NCBI GenBank assembly: GCA_017425765.1
Contig: JAFOXE010000143.1
Location: 1-10,485 of the forward strand
Length of the DNA stretch: 10,485 bases
DNA from: Paraprevotella sp.
GTDB taxonomy: Bacteria > Bacteroidota > Bacteroidia > Bacteroidales > Bacteroidaceae
Direction: 5' to 3'
Positions 6,738 to 10,485 of the stretch are shown here, piece after piece. A program made the translations under genes and the position numbers. The notes beneath the pieces were generated by a model, which ran no database searches, was not told the DNA's origin, and saw nothing but the letters and a program-made list of their open reading frames with translations. The first letter of the stretch is position 1. Each line of letters starts with the position of its first letter.

Positions 6738-8054
6738 ATGAAGATATTTAGCGAAGAACTTGTGGACCAGGCCGTGCGTGAATTGCACGTGGCCGACTTG
6801 CAGAATGCAACCATCGGCGATGTCCTTTTGGTGGCTCAATACTTGGAGAACAAAACAGGTATTCCTTTCATCCGTATGGATCAGGGTTCCCCAGGTTTGC
6901 CTGTGAATCAAGCCGGAGTGGAAGCCGAAAAGGCCGCATTGGATAGAGGAGTGGGATCGCAGTATCCTGCCGCAGCAGGTGTACCTGAATTAAAACAAGA
7001 AGCATCGCGTTTCATTAAAGCCTTCATGAATGTTGATGTATCGCCACGTTCGTGTGTGCCCACCGTAGGCTCGGTGGCCGGTTCTTTTGGTGCATTTATC
7101 GCTTGTACACAGCGTACACCCGGAAAGGATAAGGTGCTCTTTATTGACCCCGGATTTCCTATTCAGAAATCACAATTACGTGTAATTGGTGCACAATGGG
7201 AGGAGTTCGACGTGTATAAATATCGTGGACAAGCTCTTCGTGCTAAGTTAGAGTCTTTTCTTGAGAAAGGTGATATAGCTGCCATTGTGTACAGCAACCC
7301 TAATAATCCGGCATGGATATGTTTGGAGGAAGAGGAGTTGGCCATTATTGGCGAACTTGCTACTCGCTATGATGTGGTTGTGCTCGAGGATTTGGCTTAC
7401 TTCTGTATGGATTTTCGTACTGACATGGGCCATCCATTCCAACCGCCTTATCCGCCTACTGTGGCACGATATACCGATAACTATATCTTGATGCTTTCGT
7501 CTTCTAAGATATTCAGCTACGCCGGACAACGTATGGCACTTTCATGCATCAGCGATAAGTTGTTCGAGCGCCAGTTCCCGGCATTGGCAGAGCGTTACCA
7601 CGATTCGGGCGTGTTTGGACCTACTTTGATTGCATCAATCCTTTATATGATTACCTCCGGATGCACAGCATCTACTCAGTATGCTTATGCCGAGATGCTC
7701 CGCTTGTCAACCGAAGGCCAAATCAATTTTGTGGAGGATACACGTGAGTATGCACATAGAGCCGAACGTATGAAGAAGATATTTACCGACAACGGTTTCC
7801 ATATTGTATATGATTACGATGCCACTCAGAAGGTGGGCGATGGTTTTTTCTTTACTATAGGATATGGCAATATGACCGGAGGCGAGTTGTTGCGCGAACT
7901 TCTTTATTATGGAGTGAGCAGTATTTCTCTTGCTACCACAGGTAGTGATCAGCAGGGTGTGCGTGCGTGCACTTCAAGAATGCGCGAAGAACTCTATTCC
8001 GTGATGGAAGAGCGTATGAAGGCCTTTAACGAAGATCATAAAACAATAAAATAA
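6738..8054 (+). CDS. Class I/II PLP aminotransferase, probably aromatic
   Basis: This 438-residue fold-type I aminotransferase has the PLP Schiff-base lysine K257 in SSSKIFSYAGQR (with R265 for the phosphate), YSNPNNP (185-191), the PLP pyridine-binding Asp in LEDLAYF (D218), and a C-terminal Arg in GVRACTSR (R409) suited to hold the substrate carboxylate. It starts 5 nt after iorB and ends 12 nt before paaK, in the same transcript. In this setting it most likely interconverts aromatic amino acids and the arylpyruvates used by IorAB. The amino partner is unknown. Glutamate is the default, but the omega-amidase gene at the head of the operon raises glutamine as donor, since glutamine transamination yields 2-oxoglutaramate. 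The protein is somewhat longer than the classical enzymes of about 400 residues, mainly through its N-terminal extension (MKIFSEELVDQAVRELHVAD). Branched-chain or methionine-related substrates are alternatives. Confidence 0.85.
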   Translation: MKIFSEELVDQAVRELHVADLQNATIGDVLLVAQYLENKTGIPFIRMDQGSPGLPVNQAGVEAEKAALDRGVGSQYPAAAGVPELKQEASRFIKAFMNVDVSPRSCVPTVGSVAGSFGAFIACTQRTPGKDKVLFIDPGFPIQKSQLRVIGAQWEEFDVYKYRGQALRAKLESFLEKGDIAAIVYSNPNNPAWICLEEEELAIIGELATRYDVVVLEDLAYFCMDFRTDMGHPFQPPYPPTVARYTDNYILMLSSSKIFSYAGQRMALSCISDKLFERQFPALAERYHDSGVFGPTLIASILYMITSGCTASTQYAYAEMLRLSTEGQINFVEDTREYAHRAERMKKIFTDNGFHIVYDYDATQKVGDGFFFTIGYGNMTGGELLRELLYYGVSSISLATTGSDQQGVRACTSRMREELYSVMEERMKAFNEDHKTIK

Positions 8055-8066
8055 ACATCATAAATC

Positions 8067-9368
8067 ATGATTTGGAATAAGAACAAAGAATGTATGAGTC
8101 GCGACGAGATGCATGCCTTGCAGAGCAAGCGTTTGCAAAAACTCGTGAACCTCGTATATCACAATGTGCCTTTTTATCGCAATAAGATGCAAGAGATGGA
8201 TCTTGCACCAGAAGATATTCGTAGCATTGACGACATTGTAAAACTACCTTTCACTACGAAACAAGATTTGCGCGACAACTACCCCTTTGGTTTGCAGGCA
8301 GCACCTGCTTCGGAGATTGTTCGTGTGCATGCTTCGTCCGGTACTACAGGAAATCCTACGATTGTGGGCTACACCCGCAAGGATTTGGCCGTGTGGTCGG
8401 AAGCCATGTCAAGAGCGTTGACTGCTTATGGCGTGACGCGCGACGATACTTTTTCTGTAAGTTATGGTTATGGTTTGTTCACCGGTGGTTTGGGTGCACA
8501 CTATGGTGTAGAAAATATTGGTGCCACCGTAATTCCGGCTTCTACCGGTAATACAGAAAAGCATGTACGCCTAATTCGCGACTTGAATATTACGGGTATT
8601 GCTTGTACCCCCTCCTACGCTTTGTACTTGGCCGAAACTATAGAAAAGATGGGGTTGACCAAGAACGACATCAATCTTCGCATTGGTGCTTTTGGTGCAG
8701 AGCCGTGGACAGAAAATATGCGTAAAGAGATTGAGGAGCGATTGGGATTAAAGGGATACAATATTTACGGTTTGAGCGAAATCGTGGGTCCCGGTGTTTC
8801 GTACGAGTGTCAGGAGCAGAACGGTTCGCACATTTGCGAAGATCACTACTATCCTGAAATCATCAACCCCGACACTTTAGAGCGGCTTCCTTATGGCACG
8901 CAAGGAGAACTTGTGTTTACAACCCTGACCAAGGAGGGTATGCCGGTTCTTCGTTACCGCACCAAAGATCTTTGCACCTTGATGGAAGGAACTTGTGCTT
9001 GCGGTCGTACCAATGTGCGTATGGGGCGCATCATGGGCCGCAGCGACGATATGTTGATTGTCCGCGGTATCAATGTATTCCCGTCGCAGGTAGAAAGTGT
9101 TATTTTGGAGATGCCGCAATTTGAGCCTCAATATATGTTGGTGGTGAATCGTGAAAACAATCTTGACACCTTGCAGGTGCAAGTGGAAGTGAGAAAAGAT
9201 TATTTCTCCGACGATATAGGCAGCATGTTGGCCATGAAGAAAGCATTGAGCGACAAGCTCAAGAGCGTATTGTCCATCAGTGCCGACGTGAAATTGATGG
9301 AGCCGAACAGCATCGAACGTGCACAAGGCAAGGGTAAACATGTGATAGACAACCGTATCCTTAAATAA
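8067..9368 (+). CDS. paaK: Phenylacetate (aryl acid)-CoA ligase, PaaK family
   Basis: This 433-residue adenylate-forming enzyme makes an aryl-acetyl-CoA from the acid, ATP and CoA (reversibly, via the acyl-AMP). Motifs in order: the ATP loop SSGTTGNPT (90-98), YGLSE (234-238), YRTKD (297-301), the hinge region GRSDDMLIVRGINVFPSQVE (324-343), and the C-terminal catalytic-lysine region RAQGKGKHVID (418-428). Length is normal for the family. Cys and His residues C248, H255, C257, C310 and C312 surround the acid-binding half and could form a zinc site, as in some PaaK relatives. The gene sits 12 nt after the aminotransferase and 15 nt before the ACT protein gene. With iorAB beside it, the enzyme either charges exogenous phenylacetate/indoleacetate for reductive carboxylation or runs in reverse to gain ATP from aryl-acetyl-CoA during amino acid breakdown. 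There are no other genes of the aerobic phenylacetate (paaABC) route, which fits an anaerobe. Confidence 0.93.
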   Translation: MIWNKNKECMSRDEMHALQSKRLQKLVNLVYHNVPFYRNKMQEMDLAPEDIRSIDDIVKLPFTTKQDLRDNYPFGLQAAPASEIVRVHASSGTTGNPTIVGYTRKDLAVWSEAMSRALTAYGVTRDDTFSVSYGYGLFTGGLGAHYGVENIGATVIPASTGNTEKHVRLIRDLNITGIACTPSYALYLAETIEKMGLTKNDINLRIGAFGAEPWTENMRKEIEERLGLKGYNIYGLSEIVGPGVSYECQEQNGSHICEDHYYPEIINPDTLERLPYGTQGELVFTTLTKEGMPVLRYRTKDLCTLMEGTCACGRTNVRMGRIMGRSDDMLIVRGINVFPSQVESVILEMPQFEPQYMLVVNRENNLDTLQVQVEVRKDYFSDDIGSMLAMKKALSDKLKSVLSISADVKLMEPNSIERAQGKGKHVIDNRILK

Positions 9369-9383
9369 TTAAATCTACAGGTT

Positions 9384-9800
9384 ATGACAATAAAGCAGTT
9401 ATCTGTATTCTTGGAGAACAAGACAGGACGTATCAACGATGTAACAAAGATTTTGGCACAGAACGGCATCAATATGCAAGCGTTCAGTATGGCCGAAACC
9501 ACAGATTTCGGTATTCTACGTTTAATAGTGTCGGAGGTGGATAAGGCTGTTGAAGCACTTCGCGATGCAAGTTTTGCCGTGATGTTGACCGATGTGGTAT
9601 GCATCAGTTGTCCTAACGTGGCCGGTTCTTTGTCGACTGTACTTGAGCAACTTGCCGAGAATAAAATCTTCATTGAGTATATGTACGCCTTTGCGCAAGG
9701 CGACACGGCCAACGTGGTGATTCGTCCCAACGATATAGAGCGTTGTGTGAGTGTGTTGAACGAGTGCGATTGCAACATTATTCACAAGAGCGATTTCTAG
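9384..9800 (+). CDS. Tandem ACT-domain protein, probable amino acid sensor
   Basis: A 138-residue protein made only of two ACT domains, about 3-66 and 71-134. Each starts with a beta strand followed by a Gly-containing turn and a helix: QLSVFLENKTGRI in the first and VVCISCPNVAGSL in the second. This is the usual ligand-binding loop of ACT domains, which bind amino acids at domain interfaces. No catalytic or DNA-binding domain is attached, so it probably acts by protein contact or by sequestering a ligand. It is the last gene of the operon, 15 nt after paaK, a pairing that I recall as common in Bacteroidetes and anaerobic Firmicutes. I infer it senses an aromatic (or branched-chain) amino acid and tunes PaaK or the oxidoreductase. 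The target and ligand are not shown by the sequence. Confidence 0.88.
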   Translation: MTIKQLSVFLENKTGRINDVTKILAQNGINMQAFSMAETTDFGILRLIVSEVDKAVEALRDASFAVMLTDVVCISCPNVAGSLSTVLEQLAENKIFIEYMYAFAQGDTANVVIRPNDIERCVSVLNECDCNIIHKSDF

Positions 9801-9815
9801 CGTACGTCTGTGCGT

Positions 9816-9854
9816 AAAAACACGCTCGGGTGTAGGGGTACTACACGAGTGTGT
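9816..9854 (+). repeat. Dispersed repeat, copy 2, forming a bulged hairpin
   Basis: It shares AAAAACAC, GGTGT and the 14-mer AGGGGTACTACACG (9834-9847) with 3520-3553. Here it can fold: ACACGCTC (9820-9827) pairs with GAGTGTGT (9847-9854, one G-U), and GTGTAG (9830-9835) pairs with CTACAC (9841-9846), with a GG bulge and a GGGTA loop. It lies 15 nt after the ACT gene stop and before the operon terminator. It could be a transcript-end structure or a remnant of a repeat element. Confidence 0.5.
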
Positions 9855-9865
9855 GGATATATACA

Positions 9866-9908
9866 AGACGAGCATCTCAGTACCACTGAGATGCTCGTCT
9901 GTTTTTTT
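9866..9908 (+). terminator. Strong intrinsic terminator of the aromatic operon
   Basis: A perfect 16-bp stem, AGACGAGCATCTCAGT with its complement, closes on a 3-nt ACC loop and is followed by G and seven T (9902-9908). It is oriented for plus-strand transcription, 65 nt after the ACT gene stop. The tmRNA gene converges from the other side and ends only 8 nt past the T tract, so the hairpin may also stop tmRNA read-through, although its minus-strand side has only a weak T tract. Confidence 0.93.
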
Positions 9909-9915
9909 ACAATCG

Positions 9916-10311
9916 TGGAGCTGGAGGGAATCGAACCCTCGTCCAAACAGGGAAATCCTGTGCTTTCTACATGCTTATCTTGGCCTTCGATTTTCGTGTG
10001 CAAGCAAGACCCAAGCCACCTACTTGCACCTTATCCTCTAAAATTTCATCTGCAACGCGAGGCCGTTGCAAACTATCCCCGATTTAGCTGCACCACCATG
10101 TCGGGACGCTTCGGAGCAACAGCTCCCGGGTGATGTCTCGTCCGGGCACCTGGTGCCTGGATAAAGGTAATCTACTATACTTCGATTACGCAGCGAGAGC
10201 GTAGTTAGTTTCGCCAGATAAATTTTTGACGACTATGATTATAGAGTCCGCCGTCCGTGCTCTGCATGCTTACACAACACTCCATCCTGCTGTCAAATCC
10301 ATGTCAACCCC
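9916..10311 (-). ncRNA. ssrA: Transfer-messenger RNA (tmRNA)
   Basis: tmRNA rescues stalled ribosomes with SmpB and tags the unfinished peptide for proteolysis. On the minus strand the RNA begins GGGGTTG at 10311, which forms a 7-bp acceptor stem (two G-U pairs) with CAGCTCC at the 3' end, followed by discriminator A at 9916. The T arm GAGGG-TTCGATT-CCCTC lies at 9940-9924, and the GGATTTGACAG part near 10300-10290 fits the conserved 5' domain. The coding part gives GETNYALAA then TAA. Hairpin-forming blocks between tag and T arm (GGCACCAGGTGCC; GGAGC/GCTCC; GCAACG/CGTTGC) fit the usual pseudoknot series. The mature length would be about 396 nt before CCA. The genome reads CGA after the discriminator, so CCA is not encoded and must be added. 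A promoter lies about 50 nt upstream. It is a one-piece tmRNA, not the permuted two-piece type. Confidence 0.96.
10186..10215 (-). other. tmRNA tag reading frame, GETNYALAA
   Basis: Codons GGC GAA ACT AAC TAC GCT CTC GCT GCG TAA give the proteolysis tag. The final ALAA is the usual ClpXP/Tsp-type degron end. The alanine charged on tmRNA itself precedes the encoded glycine. The tag matches what I remember for Bacteroides species (the Porphyromonas form is GENNYALAA), which helps place the organism in Bacteroidales. Confidence 0.95.
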
Positions 10312-10363
10312 AGTATAATGTGTTGTAAAATGAATAGAACCACCTGCTCGGCTCTATTTTTCG

Positions 10364-10396
10364 CAAAAGTAGTGTTTTTTCTCCACTTCACCGAAC
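10364..10396 (-). promoter_or_regulatory. ssrA promoter
   Basis: The minus strand has TACTTTTG (10371-10364), an exact TAnnTTTG match. A TTCG (10395-10392), one base off the -33 TTTG, sits 20 nt upstream. Transcription would begin near 10357, leaving a precursor leader of about 45 nt to be removed by RNase P at 10311. Confidence 0.68.
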
Positions 10397-10453
10397 TTTT
10401 TTAGGTTTATTTGTAGTTACGTAATACTTCGTGTGGTGTACAAGTGCTAATCC

Positions 10454-10485
10454 TTGTTAATGAAAAAAAAAATATGCTTATTTTG
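10454..10485 (+). promoter_or_regulatory. Possible promoter facing out of the window
   Basis: TTG at 10454-10456 and TATTTTG at 10479-10485 are spaced about as Bacteroidetes -33 and -7 boxes, with an A tract between them. The -7 box is one base short of TAnnTTTG and is cut by the window end. If real, it drives a plus-strand gene divergent from ssrA. The rest of 10372-10453 shows no gene. Confidence 0.3.

Noticed and set aside
9820..9910. Possible CRISPR or attachment-site structure in the gap after the ACT gene
   Set aside because: There are two unlike hairpins, no regularly spaced repeats, no spacers, no integrase gene nearby, and the second hairpin is a plain intrinsic terminator.
9916..9950. 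tRNA gene suggested by the GGTTCGATTCC T arm and acceptor sequence
   Set aside because: No anticodon arm lies within tRNA distance. The matching 5' acceptor strand is about 390 nt away with a peptide tag between, which identifies tmRNA.
9810..10133. 107-codon open frame crossing the terminator and tmRNA
   Set aside because: It runs antisense through the operon terminator and the tmRNA 3' half; the apparent protein is a by-product of structured RNA sequence.

Overview
The window looks like a chromosomal segment from a Bacteroidales bacterium (Bacteroides/Prevotella-like). Three things point there: promoters match the Bacteroidetes -7 consensus TAnnTTTG, Shine-Dalgarno motifs are poor or absent before most genes, and a minus-strand tmRNA gene carries the tag GETNYALAA, which I recall from Bacteroides. 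Gene content (aromatic 2-oxoacid:ferredoxin oxidoreductase with PaaK, a stand-alone AICAR transformylase, a repeat-built outer-membrane barrel protein) fits an anaerobic gut or oral member of that order. Codon use and composition look even throughout. I see no insertion sequence, phage gene or CRISPR array.

Layout. (1) 1-1856, + strand: the 3' part of a large outer-membrane beta-barrel protein built from three visible repeats of about 200 residues; its start lies outside the window. (2) 1937-1972: a strong hairpin shared as terminator by the converging units. (3) 1987-3405, - strand: a stand-alone AICAR transformylase followed closely by a very basic 69-residue protein of unknown function, from a promoter near 3468-3475 with a small hairpin in the leader. 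(4) 3406-3747: a divergent intergenic region with two outward-facing promoters and, between them, an 89-nt nested inverted-repeat element. (5) 3748-9800, + strand: a six-gene operon: omega-amidase (YafV/Nit2-like), iorA, iorB, class I aminotransferase, paaK-type aryl-CoA ligase and a tandem ACT-domain protein. Its promoter (3717-3724) and intrinsic terminator (9866-9908) are both visible. (6) 9916-10311, - strand: tmRNA (ssrA) converging on that operon, with its promoter near 10364-10396. The last bases may hold the start of a + strand promoter.

How the genes fit together. PaaK would activate an aryl acid such as phenylacetate or indoleacetate to its CoA thioester. IorAB interconverts aryl-acetyl-CoA + CO2 and the arylpyruvate using ferredoxin, the aminotransferase interconverts arylpyruvate and aromatic amino acid, and the ACT protein probably senses an amino acid. 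The set can run as aromatic amino acid breakdown or as reductive carboxylation making amino acids from aryl acids. The omega-amidase at the head of the operon suggests the aminotransferase may use glutamine as amino donor, with the 2-oxoglutaramate by-product hydrolysed, which would pull the pathway toward amino acid synthesis. That is my main hypothesis here; it is inference from gene order and family chemistry, not proof.
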